A DNA stretch of 64,000 nucleotides, from the NCBI GenBank assembly GCA_035439505.1, contig DAORKJ010000005.1:20991-84990 (forward strand), given 5' to 3'. The notes under the pieces were generated by a model. That model saw nothing but the letters and a program-made list of their open reading frames with translations. It searched no databases and was not told where the DNA came from. This document shows, one piece after another, positions 25,038 through 33,798 of this stretch. Every line of letters starts with the position of its first letter. Position 1 is the stretch's first letter. Position numbers and translations under genes: made by a program. The stretch comes from UBA7236 sp035439505. Its GTDB lineage: Bacteria; Bacteroidota; Bacteroidia; Chitinophagales; BACL12.

Positions 25038-27944
25038 TTAGTTTAATATGATTTTTTGAGTGGATAATATTTCGCCATTCATTACAGCGTTAAGCACATA
25101 GATACCTCTTGGGAGCTGTGAGCAGTTTATTGTGGGAGATGTTGTTTCCGGAATTTCTATAAGTAATCTGCCTTGTATATCAAAAAGTTGGAAACGAACT
25201 GATAAATCCAAACCTGACTCATTGTTAGGTGTATTTATTTGAAATTGTGTTGTTGCCGGATTTGGAAAAACGGTAAACTGCAATGGATTATCTTGGATAT
25301 TTTCTACTACTTCCGGTGTAGTTCCATAAAGTATGGTAACGATATCACGTTGTGAAGAGTTACCATAACTGCCTCCTGTCACATAAAAAGCATTTTCAAA
25401 GGCTATTAATGTATTCGGTACATCTGAAAGATTATCCGGTCCATTATATAATTCTGTTGTATAAAGGGTACCGTCCGGAAGATACTGCAGGGTTAAATAA
25501 TCATAATTTGTATATCCGGTGGTACCATTGTCGGTTTGCCCTGTAATTATAATATTATTATTAGCATCGATAGTAGCTTCACTGGCGTCATCATTCAATT
25601 CATTTTCAAAGGTTTGTTCCCATAACAATTCGCCTGTATTGTCAAACTTTAAAATAGTAATGTCTCCGTTCAAAGTTAATAATGCAGTATCCGGAGCAGT
25701 TGTTGCCGCAATAATGATATTGCCTTCATTGTCTGCATGTAAACTTTTAGTTTCATCATTACCATGTAAACCGGAGTCGTAGTGTTTTTGCCAATTTAAT
25801 GTACCATTATTGGAATAACATAAAATTGTAACATCTAAATCATGATTAGCGCTTGTTGTTTCTGCGCCAACATAAATATTATCTGATGCATCAATCCATA
25901 ATGCTATGGCTTCGTCATCTCCATTACTTCTGTCAAAAGTTTTCACCCACTGCTGAACACCGGCTGCATTATATTTAATCAGAATAATATCACTTTGACC
26001 ACCATTAGTAGTTTTTCCGGTAACATAAATATCGCCTCCGCCGGTAACAAATAATGCTTTTACATTATCATTACTATTGCCTGCGCCATTATATCTTTTT
26101 TCCCAAAGCAAATTACCAGTTGATGATAATTTTAAAGTAACTATGTCATCATTAGAAACTATAGTGGGGTCTTGATCACTGCGGCCAACAACATAAATAT
26201 TGTTATCCGCATCTAACTCAAGTGCAATTGCTTTATCTGTTTCATTGGCTAATGTATAGTTATAATTATAAGACCATAATGAATCGCCGGATGTGCTGTA
26301 CTTTACAATCATCATGTCATAACCTGTGCCACTGTTTTTCACAAACCCGGCTGCATAGATATTTCCTGCATTATCCAACTGAAGTGTTATTGCATCATCG
26401 GTGCTTTGTGTGTTGCTACTGCCATTTATCACATGTTGCCATTGCATAGTGCCTGATGCACCAATTTTCATCAGCAAAAAATTTCTGTCCTGCTCATAAC
26501 CAAAAGTATAACCTGCTAAATAAATATTATTGCTATTGTCTTTTTTTATCGCGTGTACATTATCTGCATTATCACCAATGCCATTGAAGTTATAATCCCA
26601 TTGCAAAGCACCTGCATTATTGAGTTTAATGGTTGCTGCATCTTTATTGGGAACTGCTTCGCTATAACCCGCTACATAAATATTACCGGTTCCGTCAACT
26701 GCTAATGATTTGGCATTATCATTTGTGCCGCTTCCATCAAATGTTGTGGACCATTGTAATGTACCTGCTGTATTATATTTTAAAACAACAAAGTCGTTCT
26801 TTATTAGGGCACTTGCATCCATATCGGTACTTCCGCAAATAATAATATTCCCACTGTTGTCAAATTGTAATCCTGATGGAATGTCGTCACCGGTTGCAGT
26901 GCCACCATATGTTTGTGCAAACTGTTGAACACCCAAGCTATTATACTTAACTGTTAGGATATCATAATTAACCCCAATAGCAGACGCGTTAACATCACTT
27001 TGTCCGGTCACATAAATGTTGCCGCTATTATCTAAACCAATATGTGTTGCGCGGTCGTCATCTACATAATCAAAAATACTTTGCCATATTTCTACACCGG
27101 CATTATCATAACACACAGTTGCATAATCGTAATTATCCCCATTAGTACTTCTACCTGTAATATAAATACGGTTATTGGCAGTGTTACATACTATTGCAGT
27201 TGCTCTGTCGTTGTGTGTGCGGTCAAAATATTTTTTCCATAATTCTGTTCCAGTGCTGCCATCATATTTAACTGTGAAATAATCATCATCATTTCCGTTA
27301 AACGACCTTCCGGTAACAACCACATCATTTTCAGTATTCAATGTAATTGCTGAAGGGCGATCATTGCTGTTACCTAAACCATTGGTTCGTTTAGCCCACT
27401 GTTGAATCCCTGAAGAATTATATTTAATAATTAAAAAATCGTCGTTATTATTTAATGTTTCATCTTTATCACTCTGACCTGCTATATAAATATTTCCATC
27501 TGCGTCAGTTATTACAGCATTGCTCTGATCAAATTCATTTGATGTATAATTGTAAGTTACCTGCCATAATAATTCACCATTTCCTGCATATTTTAAAGTA
27601 ATAATATCGTAACCTGTTCCACTGCCTTTTTGATATCCGGTTAATATGATATTGTTGTCTATGTCCAGCGTCATAGCAATTGCTTCATCAGGACCATTAC
27701 CCGGACCATTAAAAATACGTGTCCAAGAAGTATCACCCGCGTTATTTAATTTGATTAATAATATGTCTTTGCTTAACTCGGGATTTATAGTATAACCAGA
27801 TTGATAGGTATTGCCTGAAGCATCAACTTTAATGGAATTAAACACATCACTAAAATCACCCTGCCCATTGTAGGTGTTTGTCCATTGTCCATCAGCCATA
27901 ATAAAACTTGTAACAAGGCTGATTGTAAATAATATTTTTTTCAT
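25038..27944 (-). CDS. Large SBBP beta-propeller repeat protein with T9SS sorting domain
   Basis: The 968-aa protein has a signal peptide over about 1-19 (...SFIMADGQ). Residues 20-870 are about 16 SBBP-like repeats (DASGNTYQSGYT, DIDNNIILTGYQ, DADGNIYIAGQSD), each followed by YNGxGN/W strands, expected to form beta-propellers. The C-terminus (FTVFPNPATTQFQI ... GIYVLNAVMNGEIL) is a T9SS type A sorting domain. There is no Ig domain, unlike the similar plus-strand protein at 13278-16427. It lies upstream of the P-loop NTPase gene with a 27-nt spacer and no visible terminator, so it may be the first gene of the cluster. It has a good promoter. Confidence 0.87.
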   Translation of the reverse strand: MKKILFTISLVTSFIMADGQWTNTYNGQGDFSDVFNSIKVDASGNTYQSGYTINPELSKDILLIKLNNAGDTSWTRIFNGPGNGPDEAIAMTLDIDNNIILTGYQKGSGTGYDIITLKYAGNGELLWQVTYNYTSNEFDQSNAVITDADGNIYIAGQSDKDETLNNNDDFLIIKYNSSGIQQWAKRTNGLGNSNDRPSAITLNTENDVVVTGRSFNGNDDDYFTVKYDGSTGTELWKKYFDRTHNDRATAIVCNTANNRIYITGRSTNGDNYDYATVCYDNAGVEIWQSIFDYVDDDRATHIGLDNSGNIYVTGQSDVNASAIGVNYDILTVKYNSLGVQQFAQTYGGTATGDDIPSGLQFDNSGNIIICGSTDMDASALIKNDFVVLKYNTAGTLQWSTTFDGSGTNDNAKSLAVDGTGNIYVAGYSEAVPNKDAATIKLNNAGALQWDYNFNGIGDNADNVHAIKKDNSNNIYLAGYTFGYEQDRNFLLMKIGASGTMQWQHVINGSSNTQSTDDAITLQLDNAGNIYAAGFVKNSGTGYDMMIVKYSTSGDSLWSYNYNYTLANETDKAIALELDADNNIYVVGRSDQDPTIVSNDDIVTLKLSSTGNLLWEKRYNGAGNSNDNVKALFVTGGGDIYVTGKTTNGGQSDIILIKYNAAGVQQWVKTFDRSNGDDEAIALWIDASDNIYVGAETTSANHDLDVTILCYSNNGTLNWQKHYDSGLHGNDETKSLHADNEGNIIIAATTAPDTALLTLNGDITILKFDNTGELLWEQTFENELNDDASEATIDANNNIIITGQTDNGTTGYTNYDYLTLQYLPDGTLYTTELYNGPDNLSDVPNTLIAFENAFYVTGGSYGNSSQRDIVTILYGTTPEVVENIQDNPLQFTVFPNPATTQFQINTPNNESGLDLSVRFQLFDIQGRLLIEIPETTSPTINCSQLPRGIYVLNAVMNGEILSTQKIILN

Positions 27945-27975
27945 CGTTTTGCGGTTAAGAGTTCGTTTGCAGTTT

Positions 27976-28004
27976 CAAAAGTATTGCGTGTATCTACATA
28001 CAAA
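27976..28004 (-). promoter_or_regulatory. Promoter (TTTG-N17-TACTTTTG) for the eight-gene minus-strand cluster
   Basis: On the minus strand a TTTG (28004-28001) is followed after 17 nt by TACTTTTG (27983-27976), an exact TAnnTTTG match, 31 nt upstream of the SBBP gene start. The interval 28005-28191 holds no gene that I can support. Confidence 0.6.
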
Positions 28005-28191
28005 AAGGACAAAAACCTTTGTTTTCCGTTCAGTTATGGGCAACTTTCATAAAAAATATATGTATAAACAGATACTTTCCCTCTTAAACCCCTTGTTTTG
28101 TGCGGAAATGTTGGCCATCAGATGGGGACAGAAAAAGGCAGTTTTCACCAAATTGGTAACTATTTTACTTTGAAAAAGGTGAAAAAAAGGC

Positions 28192-28227
28192 AAAAAAAAA
28201 TCGCCAAACCTTGCGGAATGGCGATTT
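28192..28227 (-). terminator. Rho-independent terminator of the double AAA+ gene
   Basis: On the minus strand a 9-bp stem (AAATCGCCA/TGGCGATTT, 28227-28219 with 28206-28198) with a 12-nt loop is followed by a run of nine T. It lies 17 nt after the AAA+ stop. Confidence 0.85.
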
Positions 28228-28244
28228 ATGATACGTTTACTAGA

Positions 28245-30890
28245 TTAATTAGGATTCTTATTTCCTGTGCCTAGTTTGAAGCCAATGCTTTCTCTAACCG
28301 TGGTTTTTCCTTCAATGTCGATGCTGAAACTTTTCACATCATCAATGGTGACTGTTTTAATCATTTCAGGTGTGCGTTGCGCTGCAGGAATGCCGGCCAT
28401 ACGCAGGTTTTGGTGATGCACTATATCTGCCACCAGCTTACGCATAGTGCGCGCATTTCCGAAGTACTTATTTCTATTACTTACCAATTGTGTGATAAAT
28501 GTTTTAAGGTGTGTTGCCGATTCTTCGTTCAGGAACAGGAATTCCTTATTCAAAAGATTTTCTGTAATCACAAATAATTCATCGCTTTGGTAATCTTCAA
28601 AATGGATAAACTTATCGAAACGAGACTTTAATCCCGGGTTTGATTCCAGGAATTTCGCCATATTGTCAGTATACCCGGCAACAATAACGATAAATTCACC
28701 ACGGTGATCTTCCATCCTTTTTAGTAATGTTTCAATTGCTTCGCGACCAAAATCATTCTCTCCACCCTGGCTTAAGGCATATGCTTCATCAATAAATAAA
28801 CCACCACCCATTGCTGCTTCAATCATGCTATCAGCTTTAATAGCGGTTTGACCAACATAACCCGCAACCATACCTTCGCGGTCAGTTTCAACTAAATGAC
28901 CGCGTTCTAAAATTCCAAGGGCCTTAAATATTTTCACCAGAATTCGTGCAACAGTTGTTTTACCTGTTCCCGGATTTCCGGTAAATACTGTATGTAATGA
29001 AAATGATTTTTTTACATCGCGACCAATCTCCTTATAATAACGCACCAGCTTCACTGTTTCCTCAATCTCATTTTTTACATTCGCCATTCCGGTGAGCTCT
29101 TTTAATTGTGTCATGGCATCTTGCAATAACACTTCATCAATCGGTAAATCTACTTTTTTGGCAGAACCTAATCCGAAAATTTCCTCAACATCACTTAATA
29201 TAATTGTACTCAAATCTTCTTTTGTTAAATCTTCCGGTTTTGCCGACTTCATTAAACGCAAAGCCATATTTTGTTTTGCCTCTTCAATAATGGAATTTAC
29301 ATAACGTGCATTGCCAAATTTATTGTCGCGGTTCCGATAAGCTTCAACCACTTTCATGTAAACAAGATTACGAGCCTCTTCACTGATTAATACCCCTCGT
29401 TTATTACTATCATAAGCGGCAATATCCATCAGTTCATCAGGATTATAATCAGGGAAATTAATTACCTGCGAAACACGTGAACTTAATCCCGGATTGGAAT
29501 TTAAAAAATCGCGCATTTCTTTAGGATAACCCGCAAAAATAAATGCCACATCTCCGGGTCCGTCACTCATTTCTTTAATAATTACCTCAATTACTTCTTT
29601 TCCAAAATCTTTTCCGTCATCGCCACGATCGCTCAGCGCATAAGCTTCATCAATAAATAAAATACCACCGCGAGCGCGATCAATTGCCGCTTTAGTTTTT
29701 GGCGCTGTTTGCCCGATATATTCGGCAACTAAATCTACACGACCAACTTCTGTAACATCAGGTCGTTTTAGTAATCCCAGCGATTTATATATTTTTCCCA
29801 ACATCCTTGCAACAGTTGTTTTTCCTGTTCCCGGATTGCCGGTAAATACCATGTTTAAATTTATTTTATTTTTTTCTTCGAACCCTTTTTCTTGTCTTAT
29901 TTTTAAAAACTTCAGATAAGTAGTGAGTTCGTTAATTTCATTTTTTACTGTTTGTAATCCGATTAAATCGTCTAACTCTTTTTTAGCCGCTTCGTAAGTT
30001 GCTTCATCTTGTTGTTCGGCTGCTATAGCATGCACTTCGTCACCTTGTGTAATGCTGGTTAACCACACGGGAGTGCCTGAAAGTTCAATGTCAGTTGTGC
30101 CAACTTCAAATGGAACAATAGCAATAATATTATCCATAAATACGACTTCACAAGTGTATTTATCAGGATACCAGAAACCGGTTCCTTCTGCACCGTAACC
30201 AACATCCATTAATATGTTTTTTCTGCTGTCGTTCACGTGTTCAAACCAGTAACAAGCTCCTTTTAATTGGCGTGAATCATTATAGAAATAAAAATTTAAT
30301 TCTAATGGAAAATATTTCTCATGACTTATTTTATTGGTAATATCTAACTCAATAGAAATATATTGTGCGGTATCTTTATTAAATGTAGTTAAATATTTTC
30401 TCTGTTCGCGAGGAAGTGTGCCTTTAGGGCTATTAAATAATTTAATGGCATTGATGTCAAAGTAGGGATTATTTGCTGAAGTTACCATACCATTATCGGT
30501 AATATAAAAATAATTGGTACCAACAATTACATCATCCAAAAATACTTCCCATTTATAAGTGCCTTTTTTCCACCAGCCCGGATTGGGAGTTCCCCATCCT
30601 TCGCGAATCATAATAATATTTTGGTCGGTTGTTACAACAATTTCCTTATCGATATTGCACATTTCTTTATTGTTGTAATATTCACTTGCTTTAATTTTTA
30701 CTTTAGCTTTCCATTCGGTTTCATCAAATAAAATATTAAATAGTTGCAACTCAACATTCACGTAACAAACTTCCGATTCGTCGAATACAATGCGATAATT
30801 TTTTTGGTTGCCGAAAAAATTTTCAAGCGAACCATACACTTTCATTTCTTTAAACTTAAAGCGTTTTTTTTCTTCATTCTTCTTTGCCAT
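28245..30890 (-). CDS. Double AAA+ ATPase of the CbbX/SpoVK type
   Basis: The 881-aa cytoplasmic protein has an N-terminal half (about 1-290) with two similar beta-rich segments (WWKKGTYKWEVFLDD and WYPDKYTCEVVFMDN) of unknown role. Two CbxX/CfqX-type AAA+ modules follow. Walker A is GNPGTGKTT at about 349 and about 637, Walker B is LFIDEAYAL in both, with pore-loop and sensor regions such as EYIGQTA/GYVGQTA and IFAGYPKEM/IVAGYTDNM. Both modules keep all ATPase motifs. CbbX relatives remodel other proteins (for example Rubisco) as hexamers; the substrate here is unknown. It is transcribed alone. I do not recognise the N-terminal segment as a standard domain. Confidence 0.85.
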   Translation of the reverse strand: MAKKNEEKKRFKFKEMKVYGSLENFFGNQKNYRIVFDESEVCYVNVELQLFNILFDETEWKAKVKIKASEYYNNKEMCNIDKEIVVTTDQNIIMIREGWGTPNPGWWKKGTYKWEVFLDDVIVGTNYFYITDNGMVTSANNPYFDINAIKLFNSPKGTLPREQRKYLTTFNKDTAQYISIELDITNKISHEKYFPLELNFYFYNDSRQLKGACYWFEHVNDSRKNILMDVGYGAEGTGFWYPDKYTCEVVFMDNIIAIVPFEVGTTDIELSGTPVWLTSITQGDEVHAIAAEQQDEATYEAAKKELDDLIGLQTVKNEINELTTYLKFLKIRQEKGFEEKNKINLNMVFTGNPGTGKTTVARMLGKIYKSLGLLKRPDVTEVGRVDLVAEYIGQTAPKTKAAIDRARGGILFIDEAYALSDRGDDGKDFGKEVIEVIIKEMSDGPGDVAFIFAGYPKEMRDFLNSNPGLSSRVSQVINFPDYNPDELMDIAAYDSNKRGVLISEEARNLVYMKVVEAYRNRDNKFGNARYVNSIIEEAKQNMALRLMKSAKPEDLTKEDLSTIILSDVEEIFGLGSAKKVDLPIDEVLLQDAMTQLKELTGMANVKNEIEETVKLVRYYKEIGRDVKKSFSLHTVFTGNPGTGKTTVARILVKIFKALGILERGHLVETDREGMVAGYVGQTAIKADSMIEAAMGGGLFIDEAYALSQGGENDFGREAIETLLKRMEDHRGEFIVIVAGYTDNMAKFLESNPGLKSRFDKFIHFEDYQSDELFVITENLLNKEFLFLNEESATHLKTFITQLVSNRNKYFGNARTMRKLVADIVHHQNLRMAGIPAAQRTPEMIKTVTIDDVKSFSIDIEGKTTVRESIGFKLGTGNKNPN

Positions 30891-30984
30891 AATACAAATA
30901 TCCTCGTTTAGGGAGGATGTAAATTTAGATATTTCTACGAATTGTCAAACGATTGAACCGGCTTCCTTATGAGATTGGTTTCAC

Positions 30985-30992
30985 TACATTTG
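30985..30992 (+). promoter_or_regulatory. -7 box (TACATTTG) for the polyphosphate kinase gene
   Basis: An exact TAnnTTTG match lies 19 nt upstream of the ATG at 31012. No -33 element is clear. Confidence 0.5.
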
Positions 30993-31011
30993 CAGGGAGA
31001 AATACCTGACT

Positions 31012-31761
31012 ATGACAAAAATTTCACTTGCTGCTGTTTCAACCCTTCCGCCAAACACCTACGATAAAGGTGATACCGAAGAGGCAACCGAAAAACTGAT
31101 TGACGAACTGCGTGAATTACAAAATGTGTTATTTGCACAACAAAAATTTAGCCTTTTGGTGGTTTTGCAGGGAATGGATGCCAGTGGCAAGGATGGTGTT
31201 ATTAAAGAAGTTTTTTCAGGGGTAAATCCAATGGGTTGTCATGTTCAGGGATTTAAAAAGCCAACAGAAGAAGAAATGGGCCACGATTTTTTATGGCGTA
31301 TACATCGTAATATGCCGGCAAAAGGAATGATTCAGATTTTCAACCGCTCTCATTATGAGGATGTTGTAATCCAAAAAGTCCATAAATGGGTTGATGATGA
31401 TACCATTCAGCGCAGATACGAACATATCAATGCATTTGAAAAACTTATTCAGGAAAATGGCACCGTAATACTAAAATTCTATTTACATGTCAGCCGGAAA
31501 GAACAGCTTGAACGCCTTCAAGAACGCCTTTCTGACCCCCGAAAAATGTGGAAATACAATGCTAACGATATAGAAGAGAGTAAACGCTGGGACGAATACA
31601 TGGAAGCTTACGAAGCGGCTTTTAACAAATGCAGCCCCGAAATTCCCTGGACTATTGTTCCATCTGACAAAAACTGGTACAAGGAATATCTCATCGCAAA
31701 AAAAATTGTGGAAGCCTTGAAAGCACTGGATTTGAAGTATCCTGAGCTGCCGACTAAATAA
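31012..31761 (+). CDS. ppk2: Polyphosphate kinase 2 family protein
   Basis: The protein has 249 aa. PPK2 enzymes transfer phosphate between polyphosphate and nucleotides (ADP or AMP, GDP). Walker A is QGMDASGKDGVIK (about 60-72), followed by the PPK2 signatures FKKPTEEEMGHDFLWR and IFNRSHYEDV, and the lid region RLSDPRKMWKYNANDIEE. The C-terminal IPWTIVPSDKNWYK is also family-typical. The single-domain length is normal. The class (ADP-, AMP- or dual-specific) cannot be settled by eye. It is transcribed alone, divergent from the AAA+ gene. Confidence 0.92.
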   Translation: MTKISLAAVSTLPPNTYDKGDTEEATEKLIDELRELQNVLFAQQKFSLLVVLQGMDASGKDGVIKEVFSGVNPMGCHVQGFKKPTEEEMGHDFLWRIHRNMPAKGMIQIFNRSHYEDVVIQKVHKWVDDDTIQRRYEHINAFEKLIQENGTVILKFYLHVSRKEQLERLQERLSDPRKMWKYNANDIEESKRWDEYMEAYEAAFNKCSPEIPWTIVPSDKNWYKEYLIAKKIVEALKALDLKYPELPTK

Positions 31762-31948
31762 ATTGGGATGATTGTACAATACCGTTTGTTAACATCTGGA
31801 TAAAAATGATGCTTAGTTTGCTACTTTTCCCCCGACGTTATTGGTTTTCAGAAGGTTGCATCACTAAAAATTTTGTGTAAAAGTTTTGGAATTTGATTTG
31901 CAGCTTAGTAATCTTGTAGTGTATTTTAAGGCTAAAAGTCTTTTTTCC

Positions 31949-33118
31949 GTGCGTTTATTTTCGAAATACACACATATATTGATGTTTTTCTGTTGCATCT
32001 GTTGCAGTGGAAAGGCCTTGTATGCTCAAATTGTGAGCGATTTCACTTTAAATGACGAATCCTGGAAAGTATATAATGAACCTGCCGGAGGGGCGCCTGT
32101 GCTTCCTATAAATTGGTCTGCTACAGGTGGTAATCCGGGTGGATATATTTCTGAAACTGATATTTCCATAGGCGCTTGGGGTTGGATAGCTCCGTCGGAG
32201 TTTAAAGGTGATTTATCTGCATATTATGGTTGTAACCTATCTTACGATTTATATCAAAACACGTTTGCAGGTGATATGAGTAATTACTATGATGTCATGA
32301 TTTTTAATACCACCGGTGATACCATGGTATATAATTATCCCGACCTGAATGTTATTTATACATGGGTAAATAAGGTTGTTCCGCTTACAGATGTGGCAGG
32401 ATGGAAATATGGTGAATCAATTGGCGGTGGAGCTCCCGCCGCAACCGCAGCACAAATTTTAGCTATTTTGAGTGATGTAAGTAAAATCCGCATTAAAGCA
32501 GAATACTCAGGATTAACGTACGAAACTAATGGACTTGACAATGTTTTAATGTCCTGTGATTTACTTTTACCTGTTGAACTTCTTGAATTTAAAGCAGAAG
32601 TTGCCGGCATTGGTCAGTCGAAACTTACCTGGACCACCGCAAGCGAAAACAATTGCAGCGGATTTCAAGTTGAAAAAAGTATAAATTTCACAGAATTTGA
32701 CTCTATCGGATTTGTTCCGGGTAACGGCACAACTACCAATATCCATACTTATGATTTTTACGATAACAATTTCACTACATCAGCCTATTATAGGATAAAA
32801 GAAGTAAATGAAGAGGGAAGGATGTTTAGTTCGGATATCGTTTATCTCAAAAACGAAAACAGCAATATCGTTACAACTATGGTGTATCCCAACCCTACTT
32901 CCGATAATATTATGTTGGTTGCTGATGATGTTAACCCTGTTTTACAATACATCATAACAGATTACGAAGGAAGAACATTATTGGGAGCTCCTGTTGACCC
33001 CTATACCGGATTATTCAAAAAAAGCTTAAGTATGGCGCAATTTCCTTCCGGCATATATACTGTTACTTTTGTAAAGGCACAGGGCATTGATGCACAGCTT
33101 TTTACACTTATTAAATAA
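31949..33118 (+). CDS. T9SS surface protein with laminin-B-like domain
   Basis: The protein has 389 aa from a GTG at 31949. That start gives a proper signal peptide (basic RLFSK, then ILMFFCCICCSGKALYA, cleaved before Q). A TTG 21 codons upstream and an ATG at 31982 are alternatives. Residues about 30-185 resemble the laminin B/domain IV fold (GGNPGGYISETDIS, WGWIAPSEFKGDLSAYYG, LSYDLYQN). LLPVELLEFKAE leads into a fibronectin-like linker. The C-terminus (MVYPNPTSDNIMLVA ... GIYTVTFVKAQG) is a T9SS type A sorting domain. It is probably an adhesin or a carbohydrate-binding surface protein. The next gene in this orientation is the sigma factor, 117 nt away. Confidence 0.78.
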   Translation: MRLFSKYTHILMFFCCICCSGKALYAQIVSDFTLNDESWKVYNEPAGGAPVLPINWSATGGNPGGYISETDISIGAWGWIAPSEFKGDLSAYYGCNLSYDLYQNTFAGDMSNYYDVMIFNTTGDTMVYNYPDLNVIYTWVNKVVPLTDVAGWKYGESIGGGAPAATAAQILAILSDVSKIRIKAEYSGLTYETNGLDNVLMSCDLLLPVELLEFKAEVAGIGQSKLTWTTASENNCSGFQVEKSINFTEFDSIGFVPGNGTTTNIHTYDFYDNNFTTSAYYRIKEVNEEGRMFSSDIVYLKNENSNIVTTMVYPNPTSDNIMLVADDVNPVLQYIITDYEGRTLLGAPVDPYTGLFKKSLSMAQFPSGIYTVTFVKAQGIDAQLFTLIK

Positions 33119-33207
33119 TTATTGTCCCCAATTAGCCGATTTTGATGTAATTTGATGGTTTTTTAAGAAATTTCTAAACTTTTAAAACCGAACGAACAAT
33201 TTCCTCG

Positions 33208-33215
33208 TAAATTTG
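33208..33215 (+). promoter_or_regulatory. -7 box (TAAATTTG) for the ECF sigma operon
   Basis: An exact TAnnTTTG match ends 20 nt before the TTG start at 33236. This placement supports the TTG as the real start, since transcription would begin only a few nt upstream of it. Confidence 0.45.
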
Positions 33216-33235
33216 TCCAGTCATTAAAACCATAA

Positions 33236-33784
33236 TTGAATAACGCTTCGAACATACAGGCAAACGAAGAAGCACTCATAATAGGTTTACAAGCACAGGA
33301 TTCTTCTGTACTTAAAATCATTTATGAGAAATATGCTTCCGCACTATACGGTGTTATCACTCGTTTGGTTAATGACGACCATCTTGCAGAGGATGTTTTG
33401 CAGGAGGCGTTCTTGAAAATTTGGAATAATGCGGCTTCTTATGAAGCGGAAAAAGGCAGATTGTTTACCTGGATGATGAATATTTGCAGAAACGCAGCAA
33501 TAGATAAACTGCGCAGCAAAGGTGTTAAAAACAGTAAACAAACATCAAGCGACGAAACGGTGCTGTTGGAAAATCCTACCAAAATTTATGATGATATCAA
33601 ACCAGATACCATCGGTTTAAAAGAACTGGTAGATAAACTCAAGCCCGAATGGAAGCAGTTGGTTGACCTTATTTATTTTAAAGGGTACACCCATCAGGAA
33701 GTTGCTGAAGAGCTGAATATGCCATTAGGGACGGTCAAAACAAGATTAAGAAGTGCAATAACAGAATTACGAAATATAATTTAA
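33236..33784 (+). CDS. ECF-type RNA polymerase sigma factor (TTG start)
   Basis: The 182-aa sigma-70 region 2 and region 4 protein redirects RNA polymerase to a stress or envelope regulon. Region 2 spans about 30-95 (YEKYASALYGVITRLVND, EDVLQEAFLKIWNN, GRLFTWMMNICRNAAIDKLR). Region 4 spans about 125-180 (LIYFKGYTHQEVAEELN, GTVKTRLRSAITEL). The start is TTG: the codon before it is a stop in frame, and no ATG occurs until deep inside region 2. It is followed after 14 nt by the anti-sigma gene, which also starts with TTG. This pair type is common in Bacteroidota. Confidence 0.88.
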   Translation: MNNASNIQANEEALIIGLQAQDSSVLKIIYEKYASALYGVITRLVNDDHLAEDVLQEAFLKIWNNAASYEAEKGRLFTWMMNICRNAAIDKLRSKGVKNSKQTSSDETVLLENPTKIYDDIKPDTIGLKELVDKLKPEWKQLVDLIYFKGYTHQEVAEELNMPLGTVKTRLRSAITELRNII

Positions 33785-33798
33785 TAAGAGCAAAAGCT

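Noticed and set aside
27874..28173. Plus-strand 99-codon open frame across the start of the SBBP gene
   Set aside because: It overlaps the start and promoter of the opposite-strand SBBP gene, and its composition is that of a reverse-complement shadow.
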